DNA from: Cranoglanis bouderius
Lineage: Eukaryota; Chordata; Actinopteri; Siluriformes; Cranoglanididae
DNA: 64,000 nt
Direction: 5' to 3'
NCBI GenBank assembly: GCA_023630585.1
Contig: CM042565.1
Span: 3,743,013 to 3,807,012, forward strand
Each line of letters opens with the position of its first letter. Positions within the stretch are counted from its first letter, which is position 1. A program made the position numbers and the translations under genes. Of the stretch, positions 54,131 to 64,000 are shown one piece after another. Under the pieces are notes generated by a model. It searched no databases. It was given only the letters and a program-made list of their open reading frames with translations, and was not told where the DNA came from.

Positions 54131-54430
54131 TAGGGGTGGGAGAAAAAATTGATGCATCGCGATTCTTTCTCTAACGATTCTGAATCAAATCTCAAAAATT
54201 CAGAATCGATTCTGCGTCAATTCAAATCACGACTGTGTGCTGTAACGGTCACTTATAAGGATTACGGTACTTATGGGGGAGAAATACAACTGCGCAGGTG
54301 AGAGAGCACAGAGAGAATGCCGAGAGATGGGGAGTGTGAGGAGATACCTGATCTCCACTTATATTTCAGGCCACTTCACTTTTTGCACAATTTATCACAG
54401 ATTCAGTTTTGAAATGGATTAGATTTTCTT
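54131..54430. mobile_element. hAT-like terminus and partial body
   Basis: TAGGGGTGGGAGAAAAAATT with GATGCATCGCGATTC is a recognisable hAT terminus of fish (a CAGGGGTGGG...GATGCATCG type). The subterminal AATCGATTCTG repeats support it. The other end is not found; no transposase. Confidence 0.55.
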
Positions 54431-54520
54431 TTTGGCCATACACATAATAAACCGTAACAACAAAGCAAAAACATGTTTTTATTTATTTTTTTGTGAATTT
54501 ATTAAAAATCAGAAATTGAA

Positions 54521-55414
54521 TAATTTATCTATGTATTAAGTAATCTAAGTATTCAGACCCTTGGCTAAGGCACATCAAATTTTGCTCAGCTGCATCCTGT
54601 TTGCTTTGATTATCTTGATGTCTCTAGAACTTGTGTATAAGCTCTGACACAGTACATGTCAGAAAAACCAAGCCATGGAGGAACTGAAGACCTCCACAAT
54701 CTATATAGATATTGGCAAGAGTATAAAGCCATTTCTAAAGCTTTGCATGTTTCCAGGAGCACAGTGAACTCCACCATTTTGAAGTGGAAAAAATTTGGAA
54801 CCACCAGGACTCTTCTTAGAGCTGCCTGTCTGGCCAAACTCATTAACTGGGATAGAAAGCCCTTGGTCAGGGAGGTGACCAAGAATCCAAAGGCCAATCT
54901 AACAGAGCTTCAGAGGTCCTCCACAGAGATGAGCAAACTATTCAGAAGGACAACCATCTCAAAAACTTTCATCAATCAGGCCTTTATGGTATAATGGCTA
55001 AATAGAAGCCACCCCTTAGTAAAAGGCATATGGTGGGCACTTAAAAGACTCTGACTACATGAGGAAAAAGATTCTCTGGTATGATGAGACAAAAATTAAC
55101 TTGTTGGGCTGAACTCTATGTCTAAACACTATGTCTGGTGAAACCTGCATACTGCACATCAACTGGCTAATATCCTCTCTACGGTGAAGCATGGTGGTGG
55201 CAGCATCATGCTACGGGACGATAACAACCTCAAGGACACAACCAAGACAGTGATTTCGGTACAAGTCTCTGAATACGCTTGAGTGGGAGACATTATTGGA
55301 TTATTATAAATGCAATGCATTAATGGCCAAAAAGCCAATTTAGCCTATTTTTAAATTTAATCTATAATAAAAATTAATTGTAAACGGGTCTGAATATGTT
55401 CTGAACTGACTGTA
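54521..55414 (+). mobile_element. Tc1-like transposon, strongly decayed
   Basis: The left terminal part AAGTATTCAGACCCTTGG (54547-54564) pairs with GGGTCTGAATATGTTCTGAA and the end CTGACTGTA at 55414. Size is reduced to about 0.9 kb by deletions. Confidence 0.8.
54656..55260 (+). pseudogene. Tc1-like transposase pseudogene
   Basis: The open segment 54656-54994 reads SHGGTEDLHNLYRYWQEYKA, ISKALHVSRSTVNSTILKWK (helix-turn-helix), VREVTKNPKANLTELQRS and TTISKTFINQ. After stops, KKILWYDETKINLLG contains the first catalytic Asp, and SMVVAASCYGT-type sequence follows near 55190. The part with the second Asp and NPIE is deleted. A fossil copy of an older family. Confidence 0.8.
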
Positions 55415-55785
55415 TTTCTTTGCGTAGTGTGTGCTGTGTCTATCTGGTTATCTGGGTAAAACAGCCAAATGTGGCTTTTTTTAATGCTATAATGCTGATG
55501 ATGCTGGATATGCAATATGACATCAGTCTACCATACACTTGTTTTTTTTTTTTTTTTGTTAAACACCATCACTGCTTTAACCTGCAATCACATTTGAATA
55601 AAATCAACCAACACTGCATTTCACTTCTGTGGGTAGTTTGGAATCATCTGGTAATTCATTCTATTTTCATGTTGGTTGGAGCTTATGTACTGGATAACTT
55701 TGCACTGGGAGCATTTTACATAAAGACATAAAACAAGGGCCAATATTGAAAAGTTCCATGAGACACGACACACACTTTTTAATTG

Positions 55786-55787
<2 letters not shown>

Positions 55788-55858
<71 letters not shown>
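55788..55858. repeat. (GT)n microsatellite, about 35 units
   Basis: Pure TG run; the Cys-Val and Thr-His frames across it are artefacts. Confidence 0.98.
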
Positions 55859-55862
<4 letters not shown>

Positions 55863-56837
55863 TTGGTGCTCTTTTCTTCTGCCATTTTTCAAGGTGACAC
55901 TGCGGGGTCCTTCAGGGCTTTCTTTCCAATCCTTTTTGGGATTGAAATTATGATGGAGTAATTTTTCCACCGAAAATTGCCTCTGTCACTTGTGGTCGGT
56001 ATCTCTATATATTTCTCAAGTGGATTTCTCTCTCTCTTTCTGTCAGATACTATGCCAATCCATTTCTACTCATTAAATCTTAGTATGATGTTGCCCGAGA
56101 TAAGTTGATTTATCATGCAGGTTTTATAACATTATGGGTCTTTACACTGATTCTGAATAACTCAATTATTCATGACTGACTGATAATCAAAAAATAACCA
56201 GAAAGGTGCTTAAGAAAGAAAAAAAAAAAGTCATATATGTGACATCAAATCTCACATGAAAAACAATAACCTTTTGCTTGCAAATACACCTGCTTGTTTC
56301 CAGCGTAAAATAAAAAAAGGTTGTCATTAGAGATTTACAGGCTGATTCCTCTGAGGAAACATGCCCTCATTTTTATTTTCAATAGAAACTTCTCTAATTA
56401 TATTGAAGTTAACTTCCTGCTGGTCGATTCAAGGGCGAAAGTGTTACATCAGTGTGGTTTAACCTTAAAAACAGGGCTAGGTGAAATATTTCTGCTGCTA
56501 TTTTTAGCACATGGAAGTACAATCGCTGAACGAGCATGCCAGTTTATGATGGGGTTGACAGTTACATGGGATTAAACAAATAACAAGAAATAGTATCACC
56601 TTTAGACTCAAAGTGAGATGAGAGGAAAAAAATATTTAACTGAGAGAATATAAAAATGACAGAATAGTTACAGTATATAGAATAGGAGATTGAGTAAAGT
56701 GAAGAGAACAGTGACAAAAGATAATAACAGAAGAAAAAGGATGAGAAAGGAGTCTCAGAAGAGACCATTGAGAAGATTGAGACAATACAATAATATTACA
56801 ATAAGAAGATATAAGAAGAGATTATTGAAAACAACTC

Positions 56838-56906
56838 AAGAGAAGAGAAGAGAAGAGAAGAGAAGAGAAGAGAAGAGAAGAGAAGAGAAGAGAAGAGAAG
56901 AGAAGA
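56838..56906. repeat. (AGAAG)n pentanucleotide repeat, about 13 units
   Basis: Perfect GAGAA/AGAAG pentamers, purine-only on the + strand. Confidence 0.97.
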
Positions 56907-57408
56907 GGCGGGGCTTGGGTTTTAGTCAGTACAGTAAAGCCTTTAGCCACTACAGACTTCTTTCTGCTTCAGGGTTTTTAGACACCATATGGCATTGAGA
57001 GATGAATCATGCAGTAATTCTGCTTTGTGTACGTAACCCTGGACAAACATATTTTCATACAGCTCCTGACCTGCACATATGGTCTTTTTATGGAAAGACC
57101 ACATCAAATTCACACAGCCATCCAAAACATAACTATTTGACTTCGCAGGTGAGCTGACAAAGATTATTTTTTTGCCCTTTTGAATACGAATACAAAAAGC
57201 TCCTTTTTTTCCAGCGTGAGACTGTCTGCCCTGTCCAGCATACGTCCATTTGTCTGCTCTGGCTTATTGTCCTGCCTGCTTGCTTCGGTCATTACATCAC
57301 AATTATGATGGGGGGAAAAGGAAACGGACGGAAAAAAGAGAGAGAGGGAAAAGACAGAAATTTAGGTCAGTGGAGATGAGCTTGCGGCGATCGGTCTACC
57401 AAGGGAGG

Positions 57409-57444
<36 letters not shown>

Positions 57445-59904
57445 CACACACAGGAGAAGGGTCACTCACTTGCATCCTTTCCTCTTTAGTGAGACATAGC
57501 TGATTACAAGTCCTTATTGTATCAGAGTTGTACATAATGTGTTGTAAAAAAAAATATTTCATTTAAAACATTACAGAGCCTGCTAACGACTTGAGCCGAT
57601 TGTAACTAAACAGGAAGTAAATTTCCCAGGACCTATCAGTGTGTTGAGACTTATATCTCTCACTCTTCTACATAAATACATTATTTTCCAATTAGTTCCA
57701 CTGCAGTTACTGAATAATTCATACTGGCTACTGAATAATATGCTTTTAAATGAATAACTGAGAAGTAATCTGAGAGTTTAATGTGTAAAAGTACAGATTA
57801 TGTTAACAAGGCTTGAAATTAAATCTGGCACTGGCAGGTGACTCTTAATTTATCAGCCACTTTGGTCACCAACTTACCTTAAAGTGCCACTCATCCATAG
57901 GTGTGTGTATTATAATCTGCGTTGAAGCATGTCTCCTTACGTATGCACATTTTCTTCACTCACACCGAACCTTCTCCATCCGCTTGATCTCACAGCTATA
58001 TATGGAAACTGTGATTTCTATCCCATTGAGAGTTTAGTCAGATCGAACGTGGCACTACACAGTCGGTGTGAACACATCGGGTCAAACAGTGACAGAGCAG
58101 ACAGCACAAAAGATGAAAAGAGTGCGATGGTGACAAGTGAAAGATCAGGTTTGTTAAGACTGCCAAGGTACAAGTAAACTAAAAATAGGGTTCGATTAGA
58201 GTTGAATGCAAGTGAATGTCAATCTTGAATCTAAATAAATGACAAAAATAATCTATAAAACTGGCATACCACTTTTCTTTTCTCTTTGCATTAATGTTAT
58301 GTGACATCTATATTAACTATATTTTAATTCCATCCATATTTGAGGTCACCTTGGATCTCTCCTAAGTTCTTCATGTTAAACCAAAACATTACAATCATGG
58401 TATAGCGAGGTGGTTATGCAGAAATGCATCATGCAACTTTCCATACAAGTAATTCATATAAATGTTAAATCTTTGTAGGCTCAACCTTCATAAAAGGCAG
58501 AGTGAACACTACAAGAAGTGTGGGCATTCTTAAAAAAACTCAGAAGCACAGGTGAGATTCATCTTCTTGCGGTCATATGCACTAATGCTAAGGTTCTCTG
58601 CCAAGTCACGCAGTGACGTATGACCGCTGTCATGCAAACTAACTTTTCCTGGAATCTTCGTTATCTTGGATCATAGAACCACAGTTACACAAGTAAAGGG
58701 TGGTGAGAATCATCTGAATTACACAGGCCAACAATGTCATGAAGAACAGGATTCACCTTAGGATTAACCAAAAAGGCGCTCAGAAATCCTCATCATACTT
58801 ACACCACTGTAATGGGTGATATTAACGTTGTAGAAGCTGGAGAAGGTACATGGTGATGCCCAGGTAGCAGCAGTGCTGACCTCTTGGAGCTGAACACCTA
58901 AAAAGAAGAGATGCTCCCTGTAGAGTGGTATGTGTCTGGCCCATCTATAGGCCATGGCATGATGTCCAACACCCAGTGGGTTAGCCTCTGCTTAGACAAG
59001 GGTGCTGTATTTATGTCAGATGCTAATTTTTAGCCTAGTTCATTTCCACTTATATATATTAATAAATGTATATGGCTGAGGTATCTTGTTTTTTCAAAAT
59101 TTTAAAAATTTTAGGAAGATTTAAAAATGTTTAAAAATTATGCATAGTCAACATCCTTTATCATTTTGACCTTTCATATAATCATGCATACTTTTAAGCA
59201 AACACTGATGTAATCATGTAATAAGAATGTTGTTGTATATGACTACATTTAACTGCCTTATGGGGGGGAAATAAAATACTTTTCCTTTATGCATTGCCGA
59301 AATTTTCTTGCATTACTAATTTTAATGACATATTAGACTTAATGTGTATGGCAATAAACAACTCAGTGACACTAAAAAATATGATAAAAAATATATTATC
59401 ATTGATATTATTGTACTAACTCAATACCATATAATAAAATAAAGTAGTATGTCACATAAAGTACTACTCAAAATTTTACACACCTGCCTATAGAGGTTTT
59501 TTTCAAATGATTTAGCACGTGTGGAATTATACACTGAGTAAAAAAAAAAGTGGTGATCAAATCACAACGAGCCTTAATGACAGGTTTGCCAGCTCTCGGT
59601 CATCGTCGTAGGGATGCTAGTTAAACATTTTATAAATGTGGAAAGATATTTTAATGCAATTTCAGTTCTATATGATGGCATAAATGTTACACTTTTCTAT
59701 TTATTTTTGATAGAAACAAATTTCAAGCACAAAATGTTTTTTTGGATTACGAGAAGCATACATTCAGTAAATAAATAAATAAACAAATAAATAAATAAAT
59801 ACATGTTTATGCCAAACATAAAGAAAGAAAAGAACTTAACGAAAATAAAAGAAACAAACAAACTACTGTGCATTAGTTTGGGAAGCAGTTTGCGGAAGTA
59901 ATTC

Positions 59905-60060
59905 ACCAAAGGGACCGGGGAGGGGCGGGGCTCAGTGTGCGCCTGAGAGTGGGCGGGGCCGGGAGCGTCGGTCCAATCAGCGGTGCGCTCGCGTGGTGCC
60001 TCGCGCCCGGCGCGGTGAAAACCTCCCGGCCGCAGGTGTCATGTGAAACGCCGCATGCTC
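59905..60060 (+). promoter_or_regulatory. CpG-rich promoter with GC boxes and a CCAAT box
   Basis: An abrupt change from AT-rich DNA to a CpG-dense block. It has Sp1-type GC boxes GGGGCGGGGC (59922-59931) and GTGGGCGGGGCC (59949-59960), a CCAAT box (59973-59977) and dense CpG (CTCGCGTGGTGCCTCGCGCC, CGGCGCGG). A TATA-like TTTATAT at about 60137-60143 is probably incidental. Promoters of this type usually start transcription 50-100 bp below the CCAAT box. Orientation is inferred from the splice donor downstream on the + strand. Confidence 0.7.
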
Positions 60061-60288
60061 ACTGTGACTGGAGCAGTGTTTGGGAAATGTTTCTATTCTC
60101 GCGTCTCTCTGTTGGCCAGTGACACCAGGCGAAAACTTTATATCCGAGGATCTTGGTTTTGTCTTTCCTTCTGTTGTTACTTGTTTCTTTATCCTCGTGT
60201 TTGTGTGAGTGTGTGTGTGAGAGAGAGAGAGTGTGTGTGTTTCTTCATGCCTGCCGCGTCCGGGAGCGAGTCGCCAACACTATGCGAG
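60055..60288 (+). CDS. Putative first exon with 5' UTR and a start near its 3' end (gene unknown)
   Basis: The exon would end at GCGAG|GTAAGA (donor GT at 60289-60290), a strong match to the splice-donor consensus. Three starts are possible. ATG at 60282 has A at -3 and gives M-R plus one base, a phase-1 exon. ATG at 60247 gives MPAASGSESPTLCE and a phase-0 junction. ATG at 60055 is in frame with the second and gives a 78-codon N-terminus with a Cys/Leu-rich stretch (WFCLSFCCYLFLYPRVCV), but it reads through a GT/GA microsatellite and is least credible. The acceptor and later exons are not seen and probably lie beyond the window. The gene is not identified. Confidence 0.45.
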
Positions 60289-60294
60289 GTAAGA

Positions 60295-60330
<36 letters not shown>
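60200..60330. repeat. GT/GA simple repeats around the first exon
   Basis: GTGTGAGTGTGTGTGTGAGA at about 60203-60222 lies inside the exon, and a GT run at 60299-60328 begins 10 bp into the intron. Length variation here could affect the splice-donor region. Confidence 0.9.
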
Positions 60331-63237
60331 ATGTATAATTAATTATAGAGCAGGTTCAGATGAACCATGACTCTGATTCATTTGCACAGTGTTTGTTTTT
60401 GTTTTTTCTCCTAAGACGCTGTGAGACAGTCTGTGGTTTGTAAACATGTTAATGATCCACTGTACACTCACAGCCGCAGTGTGAGTAACACTCATATAAC
60501 ACTGACTTATTTTATTTTATTTTTTTTATGATTGAGTTATATAGTTCTAGTTATATAGTCAGCTCCGTATTTACGGTGTGGATTGTTTTTGCCACCATCA
60601 CTGTTGCATTAATACAGTGTTTAATATAGTGTACACCTGTACACTTAGGTTATTACAGCACTATAAGTGTTAATTCAACACTTTCATTGTTTATTATCAC
60701 CAGACAGCAATAACGGATTTCGACTCGCGTTTACAGGAGGCCAGTTGCAAAATATACTCTATATAACCTGTAACTTGCATACAATATTATTTTATTTTCC
60801 ATATCACCGGGTTGTATTTTTATATAAGGGTTTGTTGCGGTGCCACATTGTGACATGTATAGAAAGAAAACGTTTTAAGTTTCATACTGAACATATAATT
60901 TGAAATGTATAAATAAATTAGTATTTATAAATGTTTGTTTTTTGAGGGATTACTTACGTTTTTAGAGGGCTTAGTGATTTGAAAGCAGTTATCGCTTTAA
61001 ATGTTAACTAATCGTCCACTAAGATGGCTGTACACACTAGTGTAAATAAATCCACCTCTGAGAGGATATCGGATGCTAACCGTCTCTAGCTTAATCACTG
61101 TTTTGCACCAGACATGGCCTACTCACTGTAGTTATAAACTTTTTCAGGTTTAATACAGTTGTTTACTTCCTAAACATTCCTAATATCGTTATTTCCTAGT
61201 ATCCTTATATCGTAGTATCTTTATTCTTTGCTCTTTTTTTTTTTTTCAAGCCCAATAAATAACCGTTAGCGGTTGCTATCTGACTGAAGCGTCCCGTCGT
61301 TATCCAAACTGACAGCACGCGCTGACGGAGAATGTACACAAACGGACATTTTTATTTCGCAAACGCATAATATGTGAGGGAAGATTCTGAAATATGGAAC
61401 AACATCGGAGATTATCTGTACTCACTGTCGAAAAACTGACCTTAAATCTGACCTGAAGTGTGGAAAACAGAGTTGACATGTTGGCTGTCGTCCACAAGGC
61501 GCCGCTTCGCGCCCAAATTCCTCACTGCAGCTTCCGGTCCGCCGCTTCCTTTCTACTTTAATCACTTTTCCCGGACTTTCTCTGCCGTACAATCACTTCT
61601 TCTCCTTTGTAGACGTTTTGTCTCGCTGTTTTCTACATATAAACCGTGTTATATGTTCTGTTCAGAAAAGCACACCGTTTTTTTTTGTTCGTTGTTTGTT
61701 TGGTTATAAAAAAAAAAATAAGAAGAAGAAGTCGCGCGCTACGCGGAAGGACATCAGATCAACACAGCAGTGATTCGGTTTATTTTGCTCATAGGTTCCA
61801 GTTAATTTAGTTTAAGTGAACTGTAGGTTTGAATTAATAAAGAACCTCCCGCATTTCCTAATTTGTATCAAATTGAGCCAGACCAATATTATCACTTCAT
61901 TCACACACTCAGTAAAAAAAAATAAAATAAAATATTTTAAAATACCTTTTTACAGACCTAAAGTACCTTTAAAGTACCTTTCCTTATCCCTGGGGTGGTA
62001 CCTGGGGTGTGTATCTTTTACATGGCAATGTTAATGTGGTGTACCATTAATGATTTACAGTGTACATCAGTATTTGGACCTTAAGGGCCACTCTTGTACC
62101 TTTAGAGTATTTGAAATGTACACGAAATATATCTTTCCAGGTAAAACATACACACTAAAGGTACAAATGATGTGTACCCCTGATGATACCACCTCAGTGA
62201 CTAGGAAAGATACAGTTTAGTACCCTTTTCCTGAAAACAAGAGCACTGTGACTCTAATCTAATAATTTTAAAATAATAAAGTCTTTTTTTTTTATTCTAA
62301 GACAAAGATATATCTGTCATAGCATTTGACTTCATGCATTTGCAATTTTTAACCTCAAATAAAATGAAATATGGGCCAACACTGAAGGTGAATGTATTGT
62401 CAAATGACAACCTAGCATTGATAAATCCCCTATTTTTCCCTTTCCGTGTTCTATAATATTAATTGTAATACTCTAAACATAGGCATAAATAAAACATAAT
62501 AGATAACTAAAAAAAAAAGTATAGTGCAAAAAATTTCTAGAAACAAGCTTTAAAAAAGACCTAAAAATATTTTCTGAGAAACCATTTGAGTTTAATTGTC
62601 TGTAATGAGGCAATTGTTTTTGCCCCCGGGATTATTTTCCTGCTTCTAAAATCAAGCTTCTAAAATATAATTATGTGTATATAACATATAAATTGTTGTT
62701 ATTTTATTTCTGATTTTATTTGTTATTTTATTTAATAATCAAACCAATTAATTCATATTTCAAGGATTTAATTTTATTGGTTACTGTATTTCTTTTTTTA
62801 ACTGAAACATGGACTTGCAGAATATGTCCATAATAAATTTAGACATCTTCATTTGACTTTAAATCAAAATGGAAATCTATAAGTGTGCAAAACCATAATA
62901 ATAATTAAAGTGCAGCCTCTGACACAGTGATTAAAAATACTGTCAGTCTATAAAGTTGTTTTTTTTTTTTTGTTTTGTTTTTTTTTTGTTTTTTTAGCAC
63001 TGGCTGTTCTTGCGTGTGTGAATATAGAGATTATTGTGTGAGTAGACATGTACTGAAGATTCACCTTTGTAGGTTTTTGACATAATGTTGACAGCTGTTG
63101 TATTTTTACATTGAACGTTATAATTATGAACTGACAGTTTAACTCGTGACTGTCTCCCAAAAGCACAATCTTTGCTATTATTTGGTGGGAAGTTGGTAAA
63201 GCTGTAAGATTTACGACACCATATTGTTGGTGATATA
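60330..63237. other. Probable intron 1 / downstream region, no further exon seen
   Basis: AT-rich with CpG-containing islets at 61285-61335, 61495-61550 and 61730-61755. The 61905-62230 segment (AAGTACCTTTAAAGTACCTT, GATACCACCTCAGTGACTAG) resembles a fish non-autonomous repeat with GTACCTTT motifs. T-homopolymers lie at 62958-62996. No coding exon can be supported. Confidence 0.4.
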
Positions 63238-63640
63238 TTTAGGGCTGCAACTAATGATTATTTTCATAATCGATTAATCGGCCGATTATTTTTCCGATTA
63301 AACAGATTTTTTTACATAAAATTTTCAATACCATTTTTCGTTTACTTTTTCGTTAAATCCACAAACTGAGTTACAAATAAAAACTTCAGACTAAAACTTT
63401 ACATTACCACAACTGTTATATATATATGAAATAAGATTAATAATAAAAAAACATGCATAATAAAAGACTTACTTTCACTGCACCTTACAGTTTCTGTTAC
63501 TCACTGCCTTTAGGCATAATGTTTTACTTATGTTTACTTTGATCTTACCGTTTTAATTTAACATTACCGATCTTAGTTGCGCTCCCACTGTTTGTCACCG
63601 TGTCTACATTGTGAGTGAGGAGCAATGTGGTTTACAGATT
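63238..63640. mobile_element. hAT-like element, left end and partial body
   Basis: TTTAGGGCTGCAACTAATGA followed by TTATTTTCATAATCGATTAA and TCGGCCGATTA is a very common fish hAT terminus (TAGGGCTGCAACTAACGATT type). The body continues AT-rich without a transposase motif. The right end is not seen and may be beyond the window. Confidence 0.65.
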
Positions 63641-64000
63641 ACAGATCGCTCCCGTTACAATAAACAACAGAATTTACTCTGCATGCATGCAAATACAGCA
63701 TGTAATGATAATATTAAACTAAACCTTTTAAGCAATTCACACCAGTTTCCTCAACCCCTTGCAGACAGTGGAGCATTTTGGGTATAAACATAAGTTTGTG
63801 CTCATGCATCACTGTTGTGCTTCCGTGCTAAACCAGCTACGCTTTGTAAAGTTTGCAGGTCATATTTATATGTCTATGTTGCAAGTTACAATCTTCTTCA
63901 CTACATTTAATATAGAATGCTCCCCTGCCTTAGAGGACTTGGAGGTTGCACACTTTTTTTCCGCTGTCACTAGACTCAAAGGTAACTCTGACAAACTGTA

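Larger units (their letters stand above)
55415..59905. other. Mostly unique AT-rich region with microsatellites
   Basis: No gene recognised. Includes (GT)n at 55788-55858, (AGAAG)n at 56838-56906 and (CA)n at 57414-57442. The segments 56300-56580, 57920-58180 and 58540-58980 look unique and somewhat structured but have no coding evidence. A (TAAA)n-type run lies at about 59771-59802. Confidence 0.5.

Noticed and set aside
1..64000. A co-operating gene cluster or defence-like system
   Set aside because: All recognised coding regions are independent transposon or retrotransposon genes plus one host first exon; nothing indicates joint function.

Overview
The window looks like nuclear DNA from a teleost fish. 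It has long (GT)n, (ATT)n and (GATA)n microsatellites, many Tc1-like transposons of fish-typical families, tRNA-headed SINEs, hAT, Harbinger-type and Gypsy elements, and no operon-like coding. A siluriform or other ostariophysan host is my guess from the repeat types only. No ordinary multi-exon host protein gene can be traced. The one host-gene signal is a CpG-rich promoter with a first exon and a good splice donor near 60.0-60.3 kb (+ strand). Most of the window therefore reads as intergenic or upstream DNA, and the last 3.7 kb as probable intron 1.

Layout: 0-11 kb is AT-rich intergenic DNA with a broken Tc1 element (2.28-3.29 kb), (GT)n and CT-rich tracts, a dispersed repeat (7.0-7.6 kb, second copy at 16.0-16.5 kb) and a miniature Harbinger-like element (8.03-8.73 kb). 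11-24 kb has a Gypsy relic, three more Tc1 elements, a BED-finger relic, a small MITE and a SINE with a clean 9-bp target duplication. 24-28 kb has LINE/SINE scraps and a 20-bp-unit minisatellite. 28-41 kb is the densest part: a Tc1 element with a 305-codon open frame, a 2.5-kb hAT element with a 623-codon open frame and a perfect 8-bp target duplication, a Tc1 element with a 347-359-codon open frame, a Gypsy pol relic, a Tc1 copy split by SINE/LINE sequence, another Tc1 copy, and a possible LTR split by it. 42-51 kb holds two nested stacks: Tc1 hit by a MITE-like insert that itself carries hAT sequence, and an old dispersed repeat hit by a 2.3-kb hAT-like element and a Gypsy retrotransposon. 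51-60 kb is mostly unique AT-rich DNA with repeat scraps and microsatellites. 60-64 kb is the promoter, first exon and probable intron, ending in the left part of another hAT-like element.

The genes do not form a cooperative system; they are independent mobile elements at different stages of decay. The most notable is the 623-aa hAT ORF. Its frame is uninterrupted, but it appears to lack the three-residue T-D-G step that normally carries a catalytic aspartate. That could be a recently dead transposase moved in trans or a protein kept for another role. Family comparisons rest on recall of family features, since no search could be run.
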